The notes: generated by a model from the letters alone, not told the origin. A stretch of 64,000 nt of DNA from CAWFYI01 sp963820105 (GCA_963820105.1 CAWFYI010000001.1:186001-250000), one strand, 5' to 3'; shown: positions 7,821 through 16,338, numbered from the stretch's first letter. Made by a program: numbers and translations.

Positions 7821-8777
7821 CTAGGTCGGATTAATCAACCTTTCATTTACTTCCTCTGGACTTGGTTCAACCACATCCCAGACTAGTCCCACTTTCTCCA
7901 TGAGTCGGATTAGTGAGCCAGAAGGGTCGCTTTCGCCTTTGCGGAGACCTTGAATCGCCGAGGTAGGGAAGGCATGGTGGTTGTGATGGTTGGACTCGCC
8001 AAGCGTGGGCCAGCGGAGCCATTTCACATTGGTACTGTGATCTGCTTCTCGCCCGGCACGCGGTTTGAAGATGCGTACGCCCCAGGTGTGACAGACCGAG
8101 TTGACGCTCCACGTGATGTGGTGGACCAGGATCATGCGAACAATTCCTGCCCAAAAGAACAGCCGGAATGCTCCGCCCAGGTTCCCCGTCACAGTCAAGC
8201 CGATTACGAATGGAATCACGAATAGTGACGCCAACGCAAACAACGGGAAGAGCCGGTTGACCCGTACGATGTCTGGGTCCTTAATCAGCTCCTTGGCAAA
8301 GCGTCGCTTTTTGGCCGTAGGCGTCCTGAACATCCAACCGGTATGCGCCCAGTACAGGCCTTTCCACAAGCTGCTGCCGTGGCCGACATGCGGACTGTGC
8401 GGATCGCCCTCTTCGTCTGCGAACGTGTGGTGCTTGTTGTGGTTAGCTACCCAGGTAATCGGTGGTCCCTCGATTGCCATACTGCCTGCTGACGCCAGGA
8501 GCACCCGCATGAATCTGCTGGTTTGAAAGCTCCGGTGCGTCAAATAGCGGTGAAACCCGATCGTGATTCCAGGCGCGGTAACTGCGTACATCGCGAGGGC
8601 CACTCCAACGTCTAGGACATATTCTCCCAGATTCACGGGCTGAAGAGGCCATTGGATCACCAAAAGGAATACTGCGGAAATCCATGGTCCGACCAGCACC
8701 AAGGAGCTCACAACCTCGTACATCCCAAACTGCCAAAACGGTTTGGTTTGCTTCGACGTCGCCGCTGAAGACTCCAT
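7821..8777 (-). CDS. Fatty-acid desaturase (acyl-CoA/acyl-lipid delta-9 type)
   Basis: 318 residues with the three histidine boxes of membrane di-iron desaturases: HRYLTH, HNKHH (followed by TFADEEGDPHSPH) and HNHH. Four or more membrane helices lie between them. The enzyme inserts a double bond into a fatty acyl chain using oxygen and an electron donor, which is not seen nearby. Ultra-small CPR bacteria generally lack fatty-acid synthesis, so the substrate may be host-derived or scavenged lipid; this is inference. AAAGG before the ATG serves as ribosome-binding site, and a 17-bp palindrome at 8811-8827 may control it. The gene lies alone on the minus strand. Confidence 0.92.
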   Translation of the reverse strand: MESSAATSKQTKPFWQFGMYEVVSSLVLVGPWISAVFLLVIQWPLQPVNLGEYVLDVGVALAMYAVTAPGITIGFHRYLTHRSFQTSRFMRVLLASAGSMAIEGPPITWVANHNKHHTFADEEGDPHSPHVGHGSSLWKGLYWAHTGWMFRTPTAKKRRFAKELIKDPDIVRVNRLFPLFALASLFVIPFVIGLTVTGNLGGAFRLFFWAGIVRMILVHHITWSVNSVCHTWGVRIFKPRAGREADHSTNVKWLRWPTLGESNHHNHHAFPTSAIQGLRKGESDPSGSLIRLMEKVGLVWDVVEPSPEEVNERLINPT

Positions 8778-8810
8778 CTTTACCTTTCTTGAGTCATTGT
8801 CGTAGTCAGT

Positions 8811-8827
8811 GTTCTAGGTATTAGAAC
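8811..8827. promoter_or_regulatory. Palindromic operator candidate upstream of the desaturase
   Basis: GTTCTA-GGTAT-TAGAAC is a perfect 6+5+6 inverted repeat 34 nt upstream of the desaturase ATG, the size bound by a dimeric repressor. No matching regulator gene is adjacent. Confidence 0.45.
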
Positions 8828-8955
8828 GATGTAAAGGTGCGTATGCTGGAGTGCATAACACCTATGTTTTAACCCAAAAAGTAGGATTCAAACCAAAGCA
8901 TTATACAATAATTGACAAACTATATCAAATATTTTTAAGTAATTCGCTTAACCTA

Positions 8956-8985
8956 TTGTAATTGTAGTACCTAATTGCATATACT
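8956..8985 (+). promoter_or_regulatory. ddl promoter, leaderless arrangement
   Basis: TTGTAA (8956-8961) and TATACT (8980-8985) are 18 nt apart and the ddl ATG begins 6 nt after the -10 box, leaving no room for a ribosome-binding site. The 10-mer CTAATTGCAT occurs twice (8971-8980 and 8984-8993), across the -10 box and the start codon. Confidence 0.6.
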
Positions 8986-8991
8986 AATTGC

Positions 8992-10158
8992 ATGGAAACG
9001 GTAGCGGTAATCTTCGGCGGGCGTTCGGCGGAACATGACGTATCCATAGTCACGGCGCTGGCGAGTATCATCAAACCACTGGAACTGACTAGGAATTACC
9101 GCGTGGAAGCCGTCTACATAGCCAAGGACGGCGCTTGGTATTGGGACGACAAGCTAAAGGACATAGAGCTGTTCACCTCAGGCGATATCCAGGATTACCT
9201 GCACCGCACCCAGCCCGCGAGCGTACAGTTCGACGGCGGCATGACGCTCATAAAGGCCAGCGGCATCGCCGGCCGCAAACAATCGCGCAAGATCGACCTG
9301 GTATTCCCGGCCATGCACGGTACTTATGGCGAGGACGGCGCGCTCATGGGCCTGCTCGACATGGCCAATATCCCTTACGTAGGCTGTGGCGTCAGCGCCT
9401 CGGCTGTGGCCATGGACAAAGTTCTGGCCAAGCAGATCGCGGCCGCGGCCGGCATACCGGTATCGAAATTCCTGGCTTTTAACAAGGACGAACTGGAACG
9501 CCAGCCAGGCTCTGCCGTCAAAGCGGCCGAGAAAACCCTGTCGTATCCGCTATTCGTCAAACCGGCGCATTTGGGTTCCAGCATCGGCATAAGCCGGGTC
9601 GAAAATGACAACGAGTTAAGAAACGCGTTGGAAGTTGCGGCCCATTACGACGATAAGCTTATAGTTGAAGAGGCTGTTAGGAATGTGATTGAAGTGACTC
9701 TGCCGATCATGGGTAATGCCAGACCGCGGCCGGCCCTGCTGGAACGCCCGCTAACCAAACCCGAGGATTTCTTTGATTTTGACACCAAGTACCTAAAGGG
9801 CGGTAAAAAAGGCGGTAAAAAGGGCGGCGTCAAAGGCGCCCAAGGCTATAGCCAGCTACCTGCCGAGTTGCCCGAGGAGGTTTACGTGCGCGCCGAATCC
9901 ACCGGCATAGAGATTTATAAGGCTTTCGGCTGCAGCGGCACAGCCCGGGTGGACATGCTCATAGATGAAAAGACCAAAAAGGTCTACTTCAACGAGGTCA
10001 ATCCTTTGCCGGGAGACCTTTATGCCCATAACTGGAACCGCGCCGGTATCAGCAATGTGGAGCTGGTCCGCAAACTGATCGGGTTTGCCAAGGAGCGCCA
10101 TACGCGGCGCCAAGCGCTGGCTACCACGTTCAGTACTAATTATCTGCAGCAGTTCTGA
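8992..10158 (+). CDS. ddl: D-alanine--D-alanine ligase
   Basis: 388 residues of the ATP-grasp Ddl family. The N-terminal FGGRSAEHDVS segment, the central MHGTYGEDGALMGLLD, the ATP-binding FVKPAHLGSSIGISR and the C-terminal NEVNPLPGDLYAHNW (Mg and D-Ala binding) are all present. It joins two D-Ala for peptidoglycan. Between KYL and GYSQLPAELP, near residues 263-278, there is a Lys/Gly insert built from repeated KGGK units, coded by a short DNA repeat; it falls in the omega-loop region over the active site. The next gene starts just after its stop. Confidence 0.93.
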   Translation: METVAVIFGGRSAEHDVSIVTALASIIKPLELTRNYRVEAVYIAKDGAWYWDDKLKDIELFTSGDIQDYLHRTQPASVQFDGGMTLIKASGIAGRKQSRKIDLVFPAMHGTYGEDGALMGLLDMANIPYVGCGVSASAVAMDKVLAKQIAAAAGIPVSKFLAFNKDELERQPGSAVKAAEKTLSYPLFVKPAHLGSSIGISRVENDNELRNALEVAAHYDDKLIVEEAVRNVIEVTLPIMGNARPRPALLERPLTKPEDFFDFDTKYLKGGKKGGKKGGVKGAQGYSQLPAELPEEVYVRAESTGIEIYKAFGCSGTARVDMLIDEKTKKVYFNEVNPLPGDLYAHNWNRAGISNVELVRKLIGFAKERHTRRQALATTFSTNYLQQF

Positions 10159-10159
10159 C

Positions 10160-11455
10160 ATGAGACTTAACATAGTACATCCTGGGGCTGGGGAGCTGCA
10201 TTATGAGATCCGCAGCATAGTCGAGTTCGCGGAAGCGCTGGCCGCTACCGGTATTGACATCACGTGGGAGAACATCGGCGATCCCATCGCCAAAGGCGAG
10301 CAGGTTCCCGGATGGATCCGAGAACTCATCGTAGAGGAAGTAAAGAAGAACGAAACCTATGGCTATTCGCCTACCAAAGGGCTTCAGGACGCGCGTGAAT
10401 TCCTGTCGCGCCAGCGGGCCGAACAGGGCAAAGCCCGCCTGGACGCCGAAAACATCCTATTTTTCAACGGCCTGGGCGATGCCATAAACAAGATATATAC
10501 CTGGCTTAATCCCGATGCGCGCGTTCTTGGTCCGAACCCGGCTTACCCGACGCACTCCGCGATGGAGGCGGCGCACGGACACTCGGCGCATATCACCTAC
10601 AATTTGGATCCGAACAATGGCTGGCTTCCTGACATGGACGAAATCCGCCGCAAGGTAAACGAAAACCCGGCCATAGCCGGGCTGCTCATCATCAATCCCG
10701 ACAATCCGACCGGCGTGATCTATCCCGTGGACGTGCTGCAGGAATTCGTAAATATCGCCAAAGAACACAAGCTGTTCCTGATATCCGACGAAATATATTC
10801 CAATCTGGCTTACACCAAGGGTGAATTCGTACCGCTGGCCCAGTTGGCGGACAAAGTTCCGACTATAATTCTGCGCGGCCTGTCCAAAGAAGTTCCATGG
10901 CCGGGCAGCCGCTGCGGCTGGGCGGAATTCTACAACGTCGAGGCCGACGATAATTTCGCGGATTACATCCGATCCATTGAAGAGGCTAAGATGGCAGAAG
11001 TCTGTTCAACGACCTTGCCGCAGACGGTATTCCCGGCGATTTTCGGCAATCCGCGTTACCGCGATCACCTATATAGCCGCCGCGCCGCATACAAAGCCCG
11101 GGCCGAAAAGGCCACCTCCACACTTAGCGGTAGTCCGCACCTGAACGTAGTCCAGCCTAAGGGTGCGTTCTACCTATCGCCGACTTTCACGAAGGATTTC
11201 ATAGAACGCGGTATAAATAAGCCGGCTGCGAATCCTAAGGCCCAGAAACTGCTCGACGAAGCTCTGGCGGAAATCCCAGACGAAAGCTTTGATAAACGTT
11301 TCTGTCATCAACTTTTGGCTACCACAGGCATCTGCACGGTACCTCTGACCACCGGCTTCAACAGTTCGGTACAGGGCTTTCGCATGACCTTGCTGGAATC
11401 CGACGACGCCGTTTTCACGAAGACCCTGCAGGCTATCAAGGATTTCTGCGAATAA
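10160..11455 (+). CDS. Class I/II pyridoxal-phosphate aminotransferase
   Basis: 431 residues from the ATG at 10160, which follows the ddl stop by 1 nt; a longer frame begins at 10085 inside ddl but lacks support. Fold-type I landmarks are clear: NPDNPTGVIYPVDVL, ISDEIYSNLAY and RGLSKEVPWPGSRCGW, whose Lys binds the cofactor, followed by the usual Arg. The family includes aspartate and alanine aminotransferases. Position after ddl suggests alanine or another amino acid for wall synthesis, but the substrate cannot be read from sequence. Confidence 0.88.
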   Translation: MRLNIVHPGAGELHYEIRSIVEFAEALAATGIDITWENIGDPIAKGEQVPGWIRELIVEEVKKNETYGYSPTKGLQDAREFLSRQRAEQGKARLDAENILFFNGLGDAINKIYTWLNPDARVLGPNPAYPTHSAMEAAHGHSAHITYNLDPNNGWLPDMDEIRRKVNENPAIAGLLIINPDNPTGVIYPVDVLQEFVNIAKEHKLFLISDEIYSNLAYTKGEFVPLAQLADKVPTIILRGLSKEVPWPGSRCGWAEFYNVEADDNFADYIRSIEEAKMAEVCSTTLPQTVFPAIFGNPRYRDHLYSRRAAYKARAEKATSTLSGSPHLNVVQPKGAFYLSPTFTKDFIERGINKPAANPKAQKLLDEALAEIPDESFDKRFCHQLLATTGICTVPLTTGFNSSVQGFRMTLLESDDAVFTKTLQAIKDFCE

Positions 11456-11495
11456 TGTTACGCCCGGACTGGACTTTAACAGGTTAATCCTGTGC

Positions 11496-11501
11496 TATAA
11501 T
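11496..11501 (+). promoter_or_regulatory. -10 box of guaA, leaderless arrangement
   Basis: TATAAT ends 7 nt before the guaA ATG, so transcription should begin at or next to the start codon. No good -35 and no ribosome-binding site are visible. Confidence 0.6.
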
Positions 11502-11508
11502 TCAGGTA

Positions 11509-13398
11509 ATGCAAACCCGCGTTGCAATTCTCGATGCCGGTGGCCAGTACGTTGATTTGGTACGCAAGGCCGTTACACGCCAAGGTTTCCCGGCCGACGT
11601 ATTGCCGCTGGACACGCCGCGCGGGCAGATAGAAGGCAAGTACCAGGCAATCATAATTTCGGGCAGTCCGGCCAGCTCGCACGAAGAGACAGCTCCCCAG
11701 CCGGACCGGGGCATCTGGCAAAGCCCTCTGCCGCTGTTGGGCATCTGCTATGGCATGCAGGCCATGGTGGTGGCGCACGGCGGCCAAGTCACAAAGAACG
11801 CTATCCGTGAAGACGGCCGCGTGACCACAAAGGTCGACACCTCGCACCCGCTGTTCAAAGGCATAAAAAAGGATTTCACAGGCCTGTTTACCCACGGCGA
11901 CTTCGTAACCCGCGTGCCGCTGGATTTTGAAACGCTGGGCTCCCACACTTTGAGCGACGGCTCCATAGCCTACTCGTCCATAGCCCATGGCAACAAGATT
12001 GGCGTGCAATTCCATCCCGAAGTATTCGACGACACGCCGGAAGGCTACCAGCTGTTCAAAAATTTCTTGGAAGGTATCGCGGGGCTTAAGCCGGACAAAG
12101 ACTTCCTGGAGTCCCAGCTTAAGACTATGATCAAAAGCAAACAGCGGCAGATCTCCGGGCAGGTAAGTGACCGGCATGTGATAGCCTTCGTCAGCGGCGG
12201 CGTGGATTCCGGTGTGGCTGCGACTCTGGCTGCCGCCGTGATACCGCCCGAACGCCTGCACGCCTTTTACATAGACAGCGGTTACATGCGCGACGAAGAC
12301 GATGAGGTCATAGAGGCTTTGCGAAAAGCCGGCCTGCCAGTCAAGAAAATAGATGCTGTCGCTGACTTTGAGAAGGCTACGATGAATATCGGCGGCAAAA
12401 AAGCCGGGCCGCTCACGAAGGTTACTGATCCGGAAGAAAAGCGCAAACTGATTGGCAAGACCTTCATCGACATCCAGAACCGCCTGGTCGCGGAGCTTAA
12501 GCTGAAGGAGGCGCTGCTGCTGCAGGGCACCAACGCCGCCGACCGCATAGAAAGTGGCCACAGCACCGGCGACAGCCACACCATGACCATCAAAACCCAC
12601 CATAACCAGGTGCGCGAGGTCCAGGAACTCAAACGGCAAGGCATGCTAGTAGAGCCTATAGACGACCTGTTCAAGGACGAGGTTCGTGAACTGGGCCGCC
12701 AGCTGGGCCTTCCAGAAGAACTGGTGGAACGCCAGCCTTTCCCCGGACCGGGTCTGGCCATCCGCATTATCTGCTCCGAAAAATCCAAAGATCTGGTCGA
12801 ACCGCATAAGGAGCAGAAGGAAATCCAAAAATTCCTGGATGGCCAGCCGAGTAAGACTAAAGGCCACTTATTGCCAATACGCAGTGTAGGCGTCGGCGGC
12901 GACGAGCGCTCCCATCTATCAGTCATCGCTTTGGAAAATGCCGGGCTAAACGGTGATGATCTGGCCAAACTGGCGCACGATCTGCCGGCGCATTTCCGCG
13001 GCACAATCAACCGCGTGGTCTATGCACTTACGCCGGGTTCGCTTGCCAAACATTCGCTCACGAAGACCCTGCTCGACACCGATGTACGCCAGCAACTTCG
13101 CCACGCTGACCGCATCGTCTTCGAAGCCATGCGCGCCGCCGATTTGCTGGGCGATATCAAGCAATTCCCAGTAGTCCTGCTACCGCTTTCGTTCGACAAA
13201 CCCAGCGAACGTTCCATCGTGCTTAGGCCGGTCACCACCAGCACTTTCATGACGGTGCAGGCCATGCTGCCGGGCCGCGACTTGCCCGAAGGCTTCCTGA
13301 ACGGCATCGCCAAGCGCATCATCAAAGATGTTCCTGGCATTACCCAGGTCTTCCTGGACGCCACCAACAAACCCCCCGCCACCACGGAGTGGGAGTAG
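11509..13398 (+). CDS. guaA: GMP synthase (glutamine-hydrolysing)
   Basis: 629 residues. The N-terminal class I glutamine amidotransferase domain has LLGICYGMQ with nucleophile Cys80, and the His and Glu in VQFHPEVFDD. The ATP pyrophosphatase domain starts with FVSGGVDSGVAAT near residue 228. LQGTNAADRIESG and ERQPFPGPGLAIRI follow, and the dimerisation domain ends in TTEWE. It converts XMP to GMP. The protein is about 100 residues longer than the E. coli enzyme, with extra sequence between the PPase core and the dimerisation region, as in the long GuaA form. A hairpin terminator follows at 13455. Confidence 0.95.
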   Translation: MQTRVAILDAGGQYVDLVRKAVTRQGFPADVLPLDTPRGQIEGKYQAIIISGSPASSHEETAPQPDRGIWQSPLPLLGICYGMQAMVVAHGGQVTKNAIREDGRVTTKVDTSHPLFKGIKKDFTGLFTHGDFVTRVPLDFETLGSHTLSDGSIAYSSIAHGNKIGVQFHPEVFDDTPEGYQLFKNFLEGIAGLKPDKDFLESQLKTMIKSKQRQISGQVSDRHVIAFVSGGVDSGVAATLAAAVIPPERLHAFYIDSGYMRDEDDEVIEALRKAGLPVKKIDAVADFEKATMNIGGKKAGPLTKVTDPEEKRKLIGKTFIDIQNRLVAELKLKEALLLQGTNAADRIESGHSTGDSHTMTIKTHHNQVREVQELKRQGMLVEPIDDLFKDEVRELGRQLGLPEELVERQPFPGPGLAIRIICSEKSKDLVEPHKEQKEIQKFLDGQPSKTKGHLLPIRSVGVGGDERSHLSVIALENAGLNGDDLAKLAHDLPAHFRGTINRVVYALTPGSLAKHSLTKTLLDTDVRQQLRHADRIVFEAMRAADLLGDIKQFPVVLLPLSFDKPSERSIVLRPVTTSTFMTVQAMLPGRDLPEGFLNGIAKRIIKDVPGITQVFLDATNKPPATTEWE

Positions 13399-13454
13399 GT
13401 CGTGCTATACCACAGGGTGGTTTACCTTCGCCGCCGACTGAATCGGTGCGAACT

Positions 13455-13488
13455 AAATAAACCCCTTCCGCAAGGCCGGGGTTTATTT
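13455..13488 (+). terminator. Hairpin within element A, probable guaA terminator
   Basis: AAATAAACCCC pairs perfectly with GGGGTTTATTT around a GC-rich loop, 57 nt after the guaA stop. The T-rich 3' arm can act as the U-tract. Confidence 0.7.
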
Positions 13489-13556
13489 ATTGGGTAAACC
13501 TTGATATTATTACAAGTGAAAGTGGTTTCTTCTCCACTGGTTCTGACACCGGTGCG

Positions 13557-13597
13557 AATCAATAAACCCCAGCCTCTTGAGCCGGGGTTTATTGATT
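13557..13597. terminator. Hairpin within element B, possible terminator for either strand
   Basis: AATCAATAAACCCC pairs perfectly with GGGGTTTATTGATT (14 bp). It lies 15 nt beyond the 3' end of the minus-strand tRNA, so it may terminate that transcript. Confidence 0.55.
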
Positions 13598-13611
13598 TCG
13601 AAACCACTTAT

Positions 13612-13704
13612 TGGCGGTGGGGACGAGATTTGAACTCGTGGAAGAAAGTGGAATCTTCTCCGGCTCCTGGGGCCGGCGCATTAAACCAGCTCTGCCACCC
13701 CACC
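13612..13704 (-). tRNA. Class II tRNA with CAG anticodon; leucine by anticodon, serine-like body
   Basis: The cloverleaf is complete: acceptor GGTGGGG/CCCCACC, D-arm GCA/TGC, anticodon stem CCGGC/GCCGG, long variable arm (GAAGA/TCTTC), T-arm ACGAG/CTCGT with loop TTCAAAT, encoded CCA at 13612-13614. The 7-nt anticodon loop is CCCAGGA, so the anticodon is CAG (Leu, CUG), but position 33 is C where U is nearly universal. The discriminator is G73, a serine feature; the tRNA-Leu at 2025 has A73. The D-arm sequence also resembles bacterial tRNA-Ser. CTG codes for leucine at conserved sites in this window, so seryl charging would be harmful. Confidence 0.8.
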
Positions 13705-13850
13705 CCGGAGAACCCCGCTGGATAGCGAGGCTTGACCAGTTTAGCTTTAACTTAACGACAGCTAAAGCATAAGGGCGGACTTTTTGGCCGAATATAATAT
13801 TTATTTAACAACTTGTACAACGTAACAGAATGAGCAGGCTGCACATCTGT

Positions 13851-13856
13851 TACAAT
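13851..13856 (+). promoter_or_regulatory. -10 box of leuS
   Basis: TACAAT lies 10 nt before the leuS ATG, with no ribosome-binding site between. A TATAAT at about 13794 is a second possible start. Apart from these, 13705-13850 shows no gene. Confidence 0.45.
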
Positions 13857-13866
13857 GTAATCTGTT

Positions 13867-16338
13867 ATGCAGCGCTACAACCCCAAGGAAATTGAGCCGA
13901 AATGGCAGGCTAAATGGGAAGCCGACAAGATTTATCAGGCTAGTGAAGACCGCGCCAAGCCCAAGAAGTACGTGCTGGAATATTTCCCGTATCCCAGCGG
14001 CGCGGCCATGCATGTCGGCCATGTGCGCAATTACACCATCGGCGATGCCATAGCCCGCCACGCCCGGATGAGCGGTTATAACGTACTGCACCCCATGGGT
14101 TGGGACGCCTTCGGCCTGCCGGCCGAGAACTATGCTATCAAGCACAAGATCAGCCCGCGGAAGGCTATCGACGAAAACACCGACCGCTTCCGCAAACAGC
14201 TGATGCAGATGGGTTTCAGTTATGACTGGTCGCGCGAAATCGACAGCACCGACCCGAAGTATTACAAATGGACTCAGTGGTTCTTCCTCATGTTGTTTAA
14301 AAAAGGCCTGGCCTACCAGCAGGAAGCGCTGGTGAACTGGGATCCGGTGGACAAGACGGTGCTGGCGAACGAGCAGATCATAGACGGCAAGGCCGAGCGC
14401 AGCGGCGCGGTCGTCGAAAAGAAATCCCTCAAACAGTGGTTCTTCAAGATCACCGAATACGCCGACCGCCTGCTGTACGACCTGGACGACCTGGACTGGT
14501 CCGAATCGATCAAGACCATGCAGCGCAACTGGATCGGCCGCAGCGAGGGCATGATTTTCACCGCACCCGTCAAGAACACTGACCTGCAAATCCAGACTTT
14601 CTCTGCTCACTTCGAGGCCTTCACGGCTGACACATTTGTTGTGATCGCCCCCGACCACCCGTTCCTTAAGGAGCTGGTCAAAGGGACGCCTGATGAGAAA
14701 AAGGTCTTGGATTTCTCCGACAATATGGTCAAAAAGCGCGATGCCCAAGGCTATGCCGACGAAGAACACGTGGAAGGCATCTTCACAGGGCGCTATATAG
14801 AAGACCCCGTGGGCAACGGCGACCTGCCTATATGGGTAGCCAGCTATGCCTTGTCGCATTATGGTACCGGCATAGTGAAATGTTCCGCTCACGACGAACG
14901 TGACTTTCGCTTCGCCAAGAAATACGACATATGGCTGAAACCTGTCCTGTTTCCGTCTGACGAAAAAGAGGCCAAAAAGGTTCGCAACCTTGAATACTGC
15001 TACAACGATATGAAAAACGGTATTCTTCGCGAACCCAAAGAATTCGACGGCGCAATAAGTGGAGAGAGCCGCGAGGTCATAATCAAATATTTGGAAGACC
15101 ACCAGCTGGCCGTGCCACAGATTAGCTACAAGATCCGCGATTGGTTGATCAGCCGCCAGCGATATTGGGGTGCGCCGATCCCTGTCATACACTGCCCGAA
15201 GTGCGGTACAGTGCCGGTTCCGGAAAAAGACCTGCCCGTAGTCCTGCCGGATGTTAAAAGCTACGAACCAAGCGGCGACGGCCGTAGTCCGCTGGCCAAA
15301 GTCCCGGAGTTCGTGAATACCACGTGCCCGAAGTGTGGCGGCAAGGCCGAGCGCGAGACGGACACCATGGACGGCTTCGCCTGCTCCAGCTGGTATTTCC
15401 TGCGCTTCGCCGACCCGCACAACGACAAGGAGCCCTTTGCCAAGGACAAAGCCAAGTTCTGGCTGCCGGTCGACGATTACATCGGCGGGGCCGAGCATGC
15501 AGTCATGCACCTGCTATACGCCCGCTTCTGGACCAAGGTCATGCACGACGAAAAATTAATTGATTTCAAAGAGCCGTTCACCACCTTGCGCAACCAGGGC
15601 ATGATCCTAGCTCCGGACGGTGCAAAGATGAGCAAGAGCAAAAACAACACCATCGAGCCGGACGCCATCATCGGACAGGGCTACGGAGCCGATTCCATAA
15701 GGCTCATGGAGCTGTTCATCGGGCCTTGGAACCAGGCCGTGAACTGGAGTGTAACTGGCGTGGCTGGCACCAATCGCTTCCTCCAGCGTGTCTGGGTGCT
15801 GGCGCAGGAGTTCATGGGATCGGAAGGCGAGGAAGGCAAAAGCCAGGGCGAATCCGCGGACATCAGACGGGCCGTCCACCGTACTATCAAGAAAGTCAGC
15901 GAAGACTTGCAGAATCTGAACTTCAATACCGCCATAGCCGCTCAGATGGAACTGGTGAACGAGCTATACCGCATAAAGGCAAAGGACGATTACGCTTCCA
16001 AAGACTGGCCCTGGGCGCTGGAAACCCTGCTTCAACTTCTGGCACCGTTCGCGCCGCACATCGCCGAGGAACTATGGCAGCAGCTGGGGCAGAAAGAGTC
16101 GGTACATATCGCCGGGTGGCCTAAATATGACGAGAAATACTTAGTAGAGGACACTATTACTATCGCGGTCCAGGTCAACGGCAAGTTACGCGGCGATGTC
16201 CAAGTCGCCAGCGATGCCAGCGAAGACACGGTTGTAACGGCCGCCAAAGCCCACGGCAAGGTCGCAGCACATATCAAGTACAAGCAGATTCGCAAGACCA
16301 TCTACGTACCCGGCAAACTCGTAAACTTCGTCGTCTGA
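13867..16338 (+). CDS. leuS: Leucyl-tRNA synthetase
   Basis: 823 residues, class Ia. The HIGH motif appears as HVGH at residues 49-52, within AMHVGHVRNYTIGD, followed by MGWDAFGLPAENYA. The CP1 editing domain occupies roughly 225-410. A zinc-binding pair of Cys motifs (HCPKCG and TTCPKCGG) is intact. KMSKSKNN near residue 587 is the second ATP-binding motif, and a C-terminal anticodon-binding domain ends the protein. It charges tRNA-Leu. The next gene starts on the base after its stop. Confidence 0.97.
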   Translation: MQRYNPKEIEPKWQAKWEADKIYQASEDRAKPKKYVLEYFPYPSGAAMHVGHVRNYTIGDAIARHARMSGYNVLHPMGWDAFGLPAENYAIKHKISPRKAIDENTDRFRKQLMQMGFSYDWSREIDSTDPKYYKWTQWFFLMLFKKGLAYQQEALVNWDPVDKTVLANEQIIDGKAERSGAVVEKKSLKQWFFKITEYADRLLYDLDDLDWSESIKTMQRNWIGRSEGMIFTAPVKNTDLQIQTFSAHFEAFTADTFVVIAPDHPFLKELVKGTPDEKKVLDFSDNMVKKRDAQGYADEEHVEGIFTGRYIEDPVGNGDLPIWVASYALSHYGTGIVKCSAHDERDFRFAKKYDIWLKPVLFPSDEKEAKKVRNLEYCYNDMKNGILREPKEFDGAISGESREVIIKYLEDHQLAVPQISYKIRDWLISRQRYWGAPIPVIHCPKCGTVPVPEKDLPVVLPDVKSYEPSGDGRSPLAKVPEFVNTTCPKCGGKAERETDTMDGFACSSWYFLRFADPHNDKEPFAKDKAKFWLPVDDYIGGAEHAVMHLLYARFWTKVMHDEKLIDFKEPFTTLRNQGMILAPDGAKMSKSKNNTIEPDAIIGQGYGADSIRLMELFIGPWNQAVNWSVTGVAGTNRFLQRVWVLAQEFMGSEGEEGKSQGESADIRRAVHRTIKKVSEDLQNLNFNTAIAAQMELVNELYRIKAKDDYASKDWPWALETLLQLLAPFAPHIAEELWQQLGQKESVHIAGWPKYDEKYLVEDTITIAVQVNGKLRGDVQVASDASEDTVVTAAKAHGKVAAHIKYKQIRKTIYVPGKLVNFVV

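Larger units (their letters stand above)
13419..13609. repeat. Two tandem structured elements (A and B) with covarying closing stems
   Basis: Element A (13419-13500) and element B (13520-13609) share one layout: a closing stem, a small CGG-rich hairpin, the conserved GGTGCGAA, a long AATAAACCCC/GGGGTTTATT hairpin, then the other half of the closing stem. The closing stem is GGTTTAC/GTAAACC in A and AAGTGGTTTC/GAAACCACTT in B, so paired bases change together. On the minus strand the end of B (GGAGAAGAAACCACTTTC) resembles the variable arm of the tRNA next to it. No coding frame runs through. Function and strand are unknown. Confidence 0.6.

Noticed and set aside
11476..12639. 387-codon frame antisense to guaA
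   Set aside because: Shadow of a fully conserved GMP synthase; no family features.
13612..13704. Reassignment of CUG to serine, as in some yeasts
   Set aside because: CTG encodes leucine at invariant positions in TypA, LeuRS and others in this window, so the code is standard.
13801..15510. 569-codon open frame antisense to leuS
   Set aside because: It mirrors a clear leucyl-tRNA synthetase, has no domain and no ribosome-binding site; long antisense frames are common in GC-rich genes.
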